Origin: Kalmusia sp. IMI 367209
Lineage: Eukaryota > Ascomycota > Dothideomycetes > Pleosporales > Didymosphaeriaceae
Reading direction: 5' to 3'
Length of the DNA stretch: 64,000 nt
NCBI GenBank assembly: GCA_027946365.1
Contig: JAPEUQ010000001.1
Location: forward strand, 2,480,001-2,544,000
Shown piece after piece: positions 53,801 through 64,000 of the stretch (positions are counted from its first letter, which is position 1; the number at the start of each line of letters is the position of its first letter). The position numbers and the translations under genes are program-made. Under the pieces are notes generated by a model. That model was not told the DNA's origin, did not search any database, and was given only the letters and a program-made list of their open reading frames with translations.

Positions 53801-56496
53801 CCAAGCAAGTTGAAGGCCATCTCTTGCTGACTGAAAGTGCGGACACCGTATTTCTCAACACCCTCAGCAACGATGTTGTTACCTGCCATGAGACCAGTAC
53901 CACGGGTCCAGCCAATGATGGCTCCGCAAATTGTCAAGAAGCTACCCCAGCTCTCAGAATGCCACCTGCTGAACAAAGTCTCCAGGGCAATCTTGGACTC
54001 TGCGTACAAGCCGTCATTTCCGAAAGTACCGTGATTGGGCGAAAGAGGAAGGATGACTTGGGCAGGTCGTGTCTCATAGCCATGGGCTGCCTTCTGCGAC
54101 TTGATCGCACCAAGTAGTCGAAGAAGGTTGGTCAACATGATACGGTGGGCAAGCTCCGACTTGGAATCCAAGCCGTCGATTTCGCGTCCATTCTCGGAGA
54201 TGGCAGCAAAGGGGACAATGTAGTCGAGGTCCCAACCAAGACCGTTCTTAGCATCAAAGATGTAGTCGACCAAAGCCTCGACATCTTGTTTGCTCCCCTG
54301 ATTGAAAGGTACTACAATAAGTTGAGAACCACGAGCACCATAACGGGTGTACATGGACTGATAGTACTCGTTGACTTCGCGCGAGAAACGTGACGTGGTA
54401 ACGACCACATGGGCGCCACCGCTTATGAGGCCCTGGAGAACTTCTGCACCAATAGATCCAGCGCCAGCACCAGTCATGAGTGCGTACTTGCCCTGGAAGG
54501 TGACACCATCCTTGGCAGCGCTCTCGAGACAATCAAGGTAGACACCGGTGAGCTTCTTGCTGTACTCCCAGCCATGATCGTCCTTTCTCTTCAAGTGAAG
54601 GAAGGGAACGGTCTCAACCTTGCCCTGCTTTGAAGGTGCATGCACACGGCCATTGCGGCCCTTCTTGCCATTGAGCGATTTGCCATTCTCGTTGGGGATA
54701 ATCTGGCCTTCGTTCATAGACAGTGAGCGGATGACGTTGCTATATAGGCTCTTGATTTGCAGCTGAGATGACTTCGAGAGCTTGTGTTGCTGCTTGATAA
54801 GCTTGTAGATGCGCTGTAGATCATTTTGAACCTTCGTGCGGTTGCCATACTCGGAGAGCTTGCCACCTTCGGCCATCTCCTTAACGTAGTGTTCCAGCTT
54901 ACGAACACTGGGACGTTGGACCTCAGAGTAGTTCATGTTGCCCTTGGCATCAATGTCAAGGTGGGGAGCGGTGGGAACAGCTACATCCTTGAAGACGGGA
55001 GCCTCGTTGAGTACATCCTTACAGTTCTCAATGAGCTGCTGGCCAAGCTCCTTGGCAAGCTCATACGTTTCGCCGCGTTCCGTCGGGCAATGGTCGATGT
55101 GGTATTGCATGAAGTCGAGAAGGAGGGGGTTTGAGCGGTTCATGATTTGAATGCAACGACTCACGATCTCACGGTCGACAGCCTTGAGTCGGCCGAAAAT
55201 GATGTCGTAGTACATGCTGAGAGCATCCTGACGAGCCCAATTCCATGAAGAATCGTAGACACGGGCCTTTAGAGACGTAAATTGCGGTTCGATTCCGGAG
55301 GCATAGAAGTCGCCGTGCTCCGCCGTCCATAGGTCTAATTGTGCTTGGAGGGCGGAGGAGGCCTTCTGGGAGTCAAGGAATGCTTTGTCGCCAGCGCGAA
55401 GGTCCATCTTAAGATAGCGGGCGAACAACTCGAGCTGCTGCTTGAACAGCGCGCGCTGGTCTTTGGTGAGAGCGTCGATGGCTGCGGGGTCCATCATCAT
55501 GCCTCCTGCCGCGCCACCAGCGTCACCACCAGCTGCCGGTGCAGACAGGCTGATTCCGGCCTGTGCTGCGTACTTGTTCGCGATGTCGTCCAACCAAGTC
55601 TTTGCATCGTTCTCTGAACCGAGACGAGCAGCGGGCTCATTGGTGAGAGCGAGGAGCAGCACGCCATCCTGACGACCCTGTCCCAGGCCCCACCGGGTCT
55701 CGAGGTGTTTCCGCACGGATGTGATGTTGAAGCCACCGGGCATCTTAGACGACACCAGACGCGCAATGAGCGAGGAGGACTGCTTGCCAAGCTGGCCATT
55801 GAAGGTCGCCTGCATCGCAGCACCCAGCTCGTCTAGAGGAGTGTCCTCGGGCTTCTCGGGCGTCGAGCCAAACTCCTTGCCCAAGTCTCCGAGGATTTCA
55901 TTTTGTAGTGTCGATTTGCCTGCAGATGGTTTAGCATTGGAATCTCTTCAACGACTGGGTTCCCTACCTCCAACCAAATCCTTGATCGCCTTGCTAAGGG
56001 GCACGTCGGCCAGGGGCTTCTTCAGCTTCTGGGCAACGAGCGCACGCAAGATGTCCGTCGCTGTGACGGGTGCGTCTGGCACCTGTGGTGCGGGACCCGC
56101 ACTGGCCGATGGGGGTGCAGCAACAGGCGCTGCCGCTGCCGCTGCAGCGGGTGCTGATGAGGGCGCGGCCGGAGCGTTTCCGCTGGCGGCAGCGGGCTCT
56201 GGTTCCTCTTCGACAGGGTCCACGTCGTAGTAGATGTCCTTTGCGTCCTTGTTGTAGCACAGGATCTGGCGCTGGACCGAAAGAGCGGCGTCGTGTGCTT
56301 CGTACTTGGAGGCCAGTGTCCGCTTCGCCATGACGCCTAGTGTGTCTGCTGGGCCAACCTCGACGATGCGCTCCGTCGTCTTCTCGCCGAGGACGACATC
56401 CTGCGTCTCGATCCACCTCACGGGCGAGGCGAACTGGTATGCGAGCAGCTCGATCAGCAGCGTGTGCGAGAGCTCCTGCTCGACCTCGGGACGCAT
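50803..56496 (-). CDS. fas2: Fatty acid synthase subunit alpha
   Basis: Exons 56496-55968, 55919-50965 and 50913-50803 give 1864 residues (yeast Fas2: 1887). Domains in order: the C-terminal portion of the malonyl/palmitoyl transferase, starting [20 protein letters not shown]; an Ala/Pro-rich linker; the acyl carrier domain with phosphopantetheine serine in [11 protein letters not shown] (Ser179); the ketoreductase with [20 protein letters not shown] (about residue 654); the ketosynthase with active Cys in [15 protein letters not shown] (about 1282), then [15 protein letters not shown] and the [11 protein letters not shown]is region; and the C-terminal phosphopantetheinyl transferase [16 protein letters not shown] (about 1749) with [13 protein letters not shown]. 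The last exon supplies [18 protein letters not shown]. The subunit forms the central wheel of the alpha6-beta6 cytosolic FAS. It lies head to head with fas1. Introns are 48 and 51 bp. Confidence 0.97.
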
Positions 56497-57845
56497 GGTT
56501 GGTGTGGGTATTACGTCTATGGGCGGGTGAGGGGTATACGAGAGCGTGGGCTCTCAATTGGGTATCTAGAGAAAGAGGAAAGAACGACGGGTATCGCAAC
56601 GGCCAAAGGAGGGAGGAGCAGGCGGCGAGGGGGAGGCCGGTGCTGCTATTGTTGCGGTGGTGCGGTGAGACTGGAGCTCGGGGGGAGGGAAGCTTGGGCA
56701 AGCTCCAGAGGGCGACCCGCGGGAGGGCTCACGGCTTGTACTACGGATGTGGTGGACGGGTGCGGGTGGTTCAGGAAGGGAGCGACCCAACGCATTGGCT
56801 GTTTATCTCTCGAGGGAGGGCAAGAGATAGCACGCTGCGTTATGAAGCATGTTGAGGAATTCTCGCCGCTTTCAAAAATCATGGACCCATGTCCGCGCGT
56901 TGGCGCCTGTGCGCCACGACCACTCAACAAGCGGCAAATTTCGCCAGTGCGGCCCCCGCGCGCTGCAGCCAGCGTGGGCTTGGGACGAGTGCTCGAAAAG
57001 GGCCGGCTTGCGAGCGACGTCAACGCTGCGGGAGCTGCTCAAGTGCCGCTCAACAGCATGTCCCGCCAGCGACGACGCCGTTGAGTAATCGCAGCTCCAG
57101 GCAGCTCCATTGGCGGCGCCATCGCAAGCCGGAGCATCGTTTGGGCACCCGTCCGAATTCTCTCGACGCAATCCTTCCTGCGCTCGCCTAACAGGCCCAA
57201 CCGTCGCCGGCACCCTGGCCACCCTCTGCACTAGCGGCCCCAAGCCGAACCCTGGAGCGACCTCTCGAAAAAAGTCGACGACTACCAGCGCCGTCGTATT
57301 TACCCACCCGCCCTCTGCTCCCGAGCTTGAGCTTGCCTCCCCTCCCCTCAATTGCGCTCACCGCTCTCTCTGAGCCTCTGTGATTACTTATACCCGCGTG
57401 CATTGAGCGTCCGCAGCCTCCGTCCGCGGCTCTCCCACCCACTCCACCATACCAAAGGGAGCTGCAGCCGTCGGATTGCGGTACGAACGAATTCCCGCCA
57501 ACAGCTGGAGATTAGCTTCTGCCGGCTTCCAATTGCTTCGCCGATAATCTCGTACGTCTCCTTGCCCGGTCCGGTCGTTGCTGCCTCAGAGCTCGAGTGC
57601 CTCTTTCCCTGGGCCCTCGCAAGCACTTCCCAATGCAGCATACACGAGCTCACCTCTACCAGATTCCCCCCCCCACGGTGCACACGTCGCACCTCGACGA
57701 CCGCTTTCCACGGCGTCCGTCGCCCCTTCTGCCTGCGTGTTGGTAAGAGCCCCTTCTGCTTGCCTGTTTGCCCGCTCCATCATACAACGTGCTGACCATG
57801 GCAGCCCGCACCTCGTACACACACTCGCGGACCAGCAACATCAAA
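56497..57845. promoter_or_regulatory. Shared divergent region between fas2 and fas1
   Basis: 1.35 kb separate the two start codons. Long GC- and CT-rich stretches in all frames make several spurious open frames. Probable 5' leaders lie at both ends, and a 5' intron lies on the fas1 side (57743-57804). I did not find a fatty-acid response element that I can name with confidence. Joint control of two subunits needed in equal amounts is likely, but is inference. Confidence 0.7.
57743..57804 (+). other. Probable 5' untranslated intron of fas1
   Basis: GTAAGA donor, GCTGAC branch-like site and CAG acceptor define 62 bp. Removing it deletes the ATG at 57798 and leaves ATG 57846 (MYGSGPQTG), the usual family start, as the first in this frame. 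Confidence 0.5.
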
Positions 57846-60800
57846 ATGTACGGCTCTGGCCCGCAGACTGGCATTTCCACGCCACGCACCCAGGCGTCGC
57901 TGCGCCCGCTCGTCCTCTCCCACGGCTCGCTCGAATACACCCTCCTCATCCCCGTCGCTCTGCACTACAATGCACAGCAACTGCGGGACGTATTCACCGC
58001 AAGCCTCCCCGAGCCCACAGATGAACTAGCACAGGACGATGAGCCTTCGTCGGTACCGGAATTGGTGGCCCGGTATCTGGGCTTCATCGCCAAGGAGGTC
58101 GAGGAGGGTGAAGATCCCGATACCTTCGAGGAGGTCCTTAAGCTGGTCCTCCAGGAGTTCGAGCGCGCCTTCCTTCGCGGCAACGAGGTGCATGCACTCG
58201 CTGCGACATTGCCTGGCATTACCGAGAAGAAGCTGATCACGGTGCGGTCATACTACGCTGCTCGTGCGGCGGCCGACAGGCCGATCAAGTACCACGAGTC
58301 TGCCCTCCTCCGCGAAGCCTCCGACGAGAATGCCTTCATCTACGCAGTTCTCGGCGGCCAGGGCAACATTGAGGAGTACTTCGACGAACTCCGCGAGATC
58401 TACAACACATACCCCTCGTTCGTCGAGGACTTCATTGCCGCAGAGGCGCAACATCTACTTGCGCTGTCGCGTGACCCACGGGCTGAGAAGCTCTACTCAA
58501 AGGGTTTGGATGTTATGCGATGGCTTAACAACCGAGACTCGCAGCCTGACACCGACTACCTGGTTTCAGCACCTGTCAGCTTGCCCTTTGATTGGGTTGA
58601 CGCAGCTAGCCCACTACGTCGTCTCCTGTAGAGTACTCGGAAGCCACCCTGGCCACCTGCGGAGCCGCCTGAGCGGTGTCACTGGTCACTCCCAGGGTGT
58701 CGTCACAGCCGCTGCCATTGCGGAGTCGAAGAACTGGGAGACCTTTGAGCAGGCTGCTAAGAGGGCCATCTCCATCCTCTTCTGGATCGGTACTCGTAGC
58801 CAACAAGCCTATCCTCGCACTTCGCTTGCGCCTGCTGTGCTACAAGACTCCGTCGACAATGGAGAGGGCACGCCTACCCCTATGCTGTCGATCCGCGACC
58901 TTTCCCGGAAGGCGGTTCAGGAGCACATTGACGCGACGAACCAGCATCTACCACCCGAGAGGCATATTGCTATCTCCCTAGTCAACAGCGCTCGTAACTT
59001 CGTTGTGACTGGTCCTCCCATTTCGTTGTACGGTCTGAATCTGCGTCTGCGTAAGGGCAAAGCACCCACTGGGTTAGACCAGACGAGAATTCCTTTCACG
59101 GAGCGCAAGGTTCGGTTCGTGAACCGTTTCCTACCCATCACCGCCCCCTTTCACAGTCCGTATCTCCTTGAGGCGGCCAAACAACTTGAAGATGATCTGA
59201 AGGACGTCAAGATCCCCGCTAGTGACCTCGGCATCCCCATGTACGATACTCATACTGGTGAGGATCTTAGCGAGTCTTCTTTGGACAACATTGTTCCAAG
59301 GCTCGTGCGAATGATCACCAACGACTCGGTTGAATGGGAGAAAGCTACTGTGTTCCCGAAAGCCACGCATATCCTTGACTTCGGCCCAGGCGGCATTTCT
59401 GGTCTTGGTGTTCTAACCAACCGTAACAAGGATGGAACCGGCGTTCGAGTCATTCTTGCAGGTGCCATTGATGGCCAAAATGCCGAAGTCGGGTACAAGA
59501 CCGAAATCTTTGACCGTGATTTCGACCATGCTGTTAAGTACGCAGTCGACTGGGTCAAGGAACATGGCCCTCGTCTTGTGAAGACATCAACTGGGCAGAC
59601 TTACGTTGACACCAAGATGAGCCGCATGCTTGGCCTTCCTCCAGTCATGGTCGCTGGTATGACTCCCTGTACAGTACCCTGGGACTTCGTTGCTGCTACA
59701 ATGAATGCCGGCTACGAGATCGAACTTGCAGGTGGCGGTTACTACAACGAGAAGACAATGACTGCCGCTATCAACAAGGTCGAGAAGGCGATCACCCCTG
59801 GGCGTGGCATCACCATCAACTTGATTTATGTCAACCCCCGTGCTATGGCGTGGCAGATTCCTCTTCTGGGCAAGCTTCGTGCTGACGGTGTTCCGATTGA
59901 GGGTTTGACAATCGGGGCCGGCGTTCCATCTATAGAAGTTGCCAATGAGTACATTGAGACTTTGGGCATCAAGCACATTGCTTTCAAGCCTGGCTCTGTT
60001 GAAGCCATCCAGCAGACCATCAACATTGCAAAAGCAAACCCAGGCTTCCCTGTTCTGCTCCAATGGACTGGTGGCCGCGGTGGAGGTCACCACTCTTTCG
60101 AGGATTTCCATCAACCTATCCTTCAGATGTACAGCCGCATTCGTAAATGTGAAAATCTCATCCTCGTCGCAGGATCTGGTTTCGGCGGTGCTGAAGATAC
60201 CTACCCTTACCTCACCGGTACTTGGTCTACCCCATTCGGCTATCCCCCTATGCCGTTTGACGGTTGTTTGTTCGGTAGTCGCATGATGACTGCCAAGGAA
60301 GCACACACTTCCAAAGCAGCGAAACAAGCCATTGTTGATGCCCCCGGTCTTGACGATGGAGACTGGGAAAAGACATACAAGGGCGCCGCTGGTGGAGTCA
60401 TCACTGTCCGATCCGAGATGGGCGAGCCTATTCACAAGCTAGCCACCCGCGGTGTGCTTTTCTGGCATGAAATGGACCAGAAAATCTTCAGCCTGGACAA
60501 AGCTAAGCGCATTCCTGAGCTCAAGAAGATGCGTGAACACATCATTACTAAGCTCAACAACGACTTCCAAAAAGTTTGGTTTGGTCAGAATAAGCATGGC
60601 GAATCTGTCGATCTTGAGGACATGACATATGCCGAGGTTGTCCAGCGTATGGTTGACCTCATGTACGTCAAGCATCAATCTCGCTGGATTGATCAAAGCT
60701 TGAAACGTTTGACCGGTGACTTCATCCGTCGCGTTGAAGAACGATTCAGCAAGTCCAATAGTGAATCGCTCATCCAAACATACGAAGAACTTAATGAGCC

Positions 60801-63800
60801 GTACCAGGCGATCAAGAAGGTGTTTGAGACCTTCCCCGAAGCCTCAGAGCAGCTTATCAACGCCCAAGACGTACAGCATTTCCTCTTGCTTTGCCAGCGT
60901 CGAGGACAGAAGCCAGTTCCCTTCGTCCCTGTTCTTGACGACACCTTCGAGTTCTTTTTCAAGAAGGATTCCCTATGGCAGTCTGAGGATTTGGATGCCG
61001 TAGTCGACCAGGATGTTGGCAGGACTTGCATCTTGCAGGGTCCTATGGCTGCCAAGTACTCCACCAAGGTCGACGAGCCGGTCAAAGACATTTTGGATGG
61101 AGTCCACAAGGGTCACATTGAATACCTGCTTCGCGACGTCTATGGTGGGGACCAATCAAAGGTGCCAGTCATTGAGTACTTTGGAAGCAAACCCCTTGAT
61201 AACAACGAAGGTGTCGAGGTTGATGGCCTCACTGTCTCCCAGCTTGAGAACAAGACCGTCTACCGACTGTCTGCTGCTCCCAATTCCACTCTGCCCGAAG
61301 TTCAGCCCTGGCTGCAGCTTCTTGCGGGAACCACATACTCGTGGAGGCATGCATTCTTTACTGCCGACGTATTCGTTCAGGGCCAGCGATTCCAGACCAA
61401 CCCTGTTGCGAGGATTTTCGCTCCCACCCCAGGCATGATGATCGAAATCACCAATCCCAAAGAGCCAGCTAAGACTGTCGTCACCGTCAAGGAGCCTCAC
61501 CACGGTGGCAAGCATGTCAAGACCATTGAAGTGAGCCTAGTCAAGAGCGAGATTGTCCTTAACATGTTCGAGGAGCGCACTGCTCTCAAGAAGCCTGCTG
61601 CCCTACCGCTCAAATTTCAATACCGCCCTGAGTATGGGTATGCTCCAATCCATGAAGTGATGGAGTCCCGCAACGACCGAATCAAGGAATTTTATTATAA
61701 GATTTGGTTCGGGGATGAAGCCTGTCCGTTTGAGACCCCTGTATCCTCCAAGTTCGATGGTGGCCGTGCAACTATCACTAGCGAGGCGATCAACGACTTC
61801 GTTCACGCGGTCGGAAACACTGGAGAGGCCTTTGTTGAACGTCCTAACAAGGAGATCTTTGCTCCCATGGATTTCGCCATCGTTGTTGGCTGGAAGGCCA
61901 TTACGAAGCCAATCTTCCCTCGAGCCATTGACGGCGATCTCCTCAAACTTGTTCATCTCTCCAACGGCTTCCGCATGCTTCCAGGCGCAGAGCCATTAAA
62001 GAAGGGCGATGTTCTTGACACGACTGCGCAAATTAATGCGGTACTCAATCAAGAATCTGGCAAGATGGTCGAGGTTTGCGGTACTATCACCCGCAATAAC
62101 CAGCCAATCATGGAAGTTACTAGTCAGTTCCTCTACCGTGGCGCGTATGACGATTTCGAGAATACATTCCAGCGGAAGACGGAGACTCCCATGCAACTTC
62201 ACCTGGCCACTAGCAAAGACGTCGCTATCTTGCGCTCCAAGGAGTGGTTCAACATGGACGAGCCGGACGTGGAACTTTTGAACAAGACGCTTACTATCAA
62301 GTTGGAAAGCTTCATTCGATACAAGAACAAGACTGCGTTCTCCGAGGTCCAGACCATTGGTGAGGTCTTACTTGAGCTTCCTACTAAGGAGATCATCCAA
62401 ATTGCTTCTGTAGATTATTCTTCCGGTACATCCTATGGCAACCCTGTGCTTGACTATCTGGAGCGCAATGGGTCTGCCATCGATCAGACCGTCAATTTCG
62501 AGAACCCCATCCCGCTTAACGGCAAGACTCCTCTCACGCTCAAGGCTCCCGCTTCTAATGAGACTTATGCGCGCGTGTCCGGCGACTACAACCCTATCCA
62601 CGTATCACGTGTTTTTTCTAGCTACGCTAACCTTCCCGGCACGATCACTCACGGTATGTATTCCAGTGCTGCTGTGCGAAGCTTGGTCGAGACTTGGGCT
62701 GCCGAGAACCACATTGGTCGTGTCAGGAGCTATCATGTGAATCTCGTTGGCATGGTATTGCCAGATGACATTTTGGATGTCAAGCTTCAGCACGTCGGCA
62801 TGGTGTCTGGACGCAAGATCATCAAAATCGAAGTCAGCAACAAAGAGACGGAAGACAAGGTCCTTCTTGGGGAGGCTGAGGTGGAGCAACCCACTACCTC
62901 TTACGTCTTCACCGGTCAAGGTTCGCAGGAGCAGGGCATGGGTATGGATCTATACGCCAGCAGCCCTGTAGCCAAGGAAGTCTGGGACCGTGCTGACAAG
63001 CATTTCATGGATAATTATGGTACGCAATCGCAGAATTCCTTTCCTCCTCACGATATATTAATGTCTTCTAGGCTTTGCGATCACCAACATTGTCAAGAAC
63101 AACCCTAAGGAGCTGACCATCCACTTCGGTGGCCCTCGTGGCAAGGCCATCCGTCAAAACTATATGTCCATGACGTTCGAGACCGTCAGCTCTGATGGCA
63201 GTGTTAAGTCGGAGAAGATTTTTAAAGAGATCGATGAGAACACCACGTCGTACACTTACCGATCCCCGACAGGTCTCCTGTCAGCTACACAGTTCACTCA
63301 ACCCGCTCTTACTCTGATGGAGAAGGCTTCATTTGAGGACATGCGTTCGAAGGGTTTGGTGCAACGTGACAGTACTTTCGCTGGACACTCGCTCGGAGAG
63401 TACTCTGCTCTTGCTGCTCTTGCTGAGGTTATGCCCATTGAGAGCTTGGTCTCGGTCGTTTTCTACCGTGGCCTGACGATGCAGGTCGCTGTCGAGCGTG
63501 ACGAAACTGGCCGATCCAACTACTCCATGTGCGCTGTCAACCCGAGCAGAATCTCCAAGACTTTCAACGAGCAAGCCTTGCAGTACGTAGTAGAGAATAT
63601 CTCTGAGCAGACCGGATGGTTATTAGAAATCGTCAACTACAACATCGCCAACATGCAGTACGTCGCCGCCGGCGATCTGCGTGCTCTGGATTGCCTTACC
63701 AACGTCACCAACTACCTCAAGGCCCAAAAGATTGACATCCAGTCACTTATGCAGAGTATGTCCATTGAGGATGTCAAGGCGCATCTGGTAGAGATCATCA

Positions 63801-64000
63801 AGGAGTGCGCGAAGCAGACGGAAGCCAAGCCCAAACCGATTGACCTCCAGCGCGGCTTTGCCACGATCCCTCTGAAAGGTATCGACGTGCCTTTCCACAG
63901 CACTTTCCTGCGATCTGGCGTCAAGCCCTTCCGAAACTTCCTCCTCAAGAAGATCCATAAGACATCAATTGACCCATCGAAATTGGTCGGCAAATACATC
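57846..64000 (+). CDS. fas1: Fatty acid synthase subunit beta, 3' partial, with one frame break
   Basis: Coding runs 57846-63019 and 63072 to the window edge; about 2030 of the roughly 2080 residues usual for this subunit are present. Domains in order: acetyltransferase with GHSQG (about residue 280, after [18 protein letters not shown]); enoyl reductase ([19 protein letters not shown], then [15 protein letters not shown]); dehydratase/hot-dog region with [12 protein letters not shown] (about 1578); and malonyl/palmitoyl transferase with [15 protein letters not shown] and [14 protein letters not shown] (about 1829). It provides the dome of the cytosolic FAS. The intron 63020-63071 is supported by the join [14 protein letters not shown]. 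One extra base in CCCTTT (58584-58589) breaks the frame where the family reads [16 protein letters not shown]. Homology runs unbroken on both sides, so a sequence error is likeliest. Alternative start: 57798. Confidence 0.93.

Noticed and set aside
58584..58589. Programmed +1 ribosomal frameshifting in fas1
   Set aside because: No such event is known for this family, and two similar breaks in SLH1 suggest a technical cause; kept only as a remote option.

Overview
The window looks like nuclear DNA of a filamentous ascomycete (Pezizomycotina). Genes are intron-poor. Most introns are 48-70 bp with GT..AG ends and CTRAC-like branch sites. The gene families are typical of this group: an Sfl1-type HSF regulator, fungal-type FAS1/FAS2, Erg6, Slh1 and a decayed NB-ARC/TPR NLR-like gene. 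I cannot fix the class from sequence alone; Dothideomycetes is a guess.

Layout. 0-15 kb holds an HSF-type transcription factor (+), a BTB/POZ protein (-), a UBE2L3-like E2 (+), a TBC Rab-GAP (+) and an F-box-like protein (-), separated by 1-2 kb of low-complexity leader DNA. 15.0-19.3 kb is gene-empty. 19.3-26.2 kb is a compact housekeeping block: PDH E1-beta and ERG6 (both -), SLT11 (+), MZM1 (-) and LNP1 (+), with short shared promoters. 26.2-31.2 kb is an accessory island with an orphan gene and a broken NB-ARC/TPR relic. 31.2-40.2 kb has YKT6 (-), the 6-kb SLH1 helicase (+) and an acidic-tailed unknown protein (-). 42.6-49.5 kb has a single-pass membrane protein (+), the TFIIF alpha subunit (-) and a Cid1-like nucleotidyltransferase (+) preceded by a 7 x 17-bp tandem repeat. 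50.8-64 kb is the head-to-head fatty acid synthase pair fas2 (-) and fas1 (+); fas1 runs off the right edge.

How the genes work together. The FAS pair supplies both subunits of the cytosolic alpha6-beta6 synthase and shares a 1.35-kb intergenic region. The other genes serve unrelated core functions: ergosterol synthesis, pyruvate oxidation, splicing, transcription, vesicle fusion, ER shape and translational quality control.

Caveats. SLH1 has two, and fas1 one, single-base frame breaks in or beside short homopolymers while the encoded proteins otherwise align end to end with their families. I read these as probable sequence errors, not dead genes. Several gene ends lie in short exons, including those of the F-box-like gene, YKT6, MZM1 and FAS2. 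I rebuilt these by eye from splice sites and family conservation. No tRNA, rRNA, CRISPR or intact transposon was recognised.
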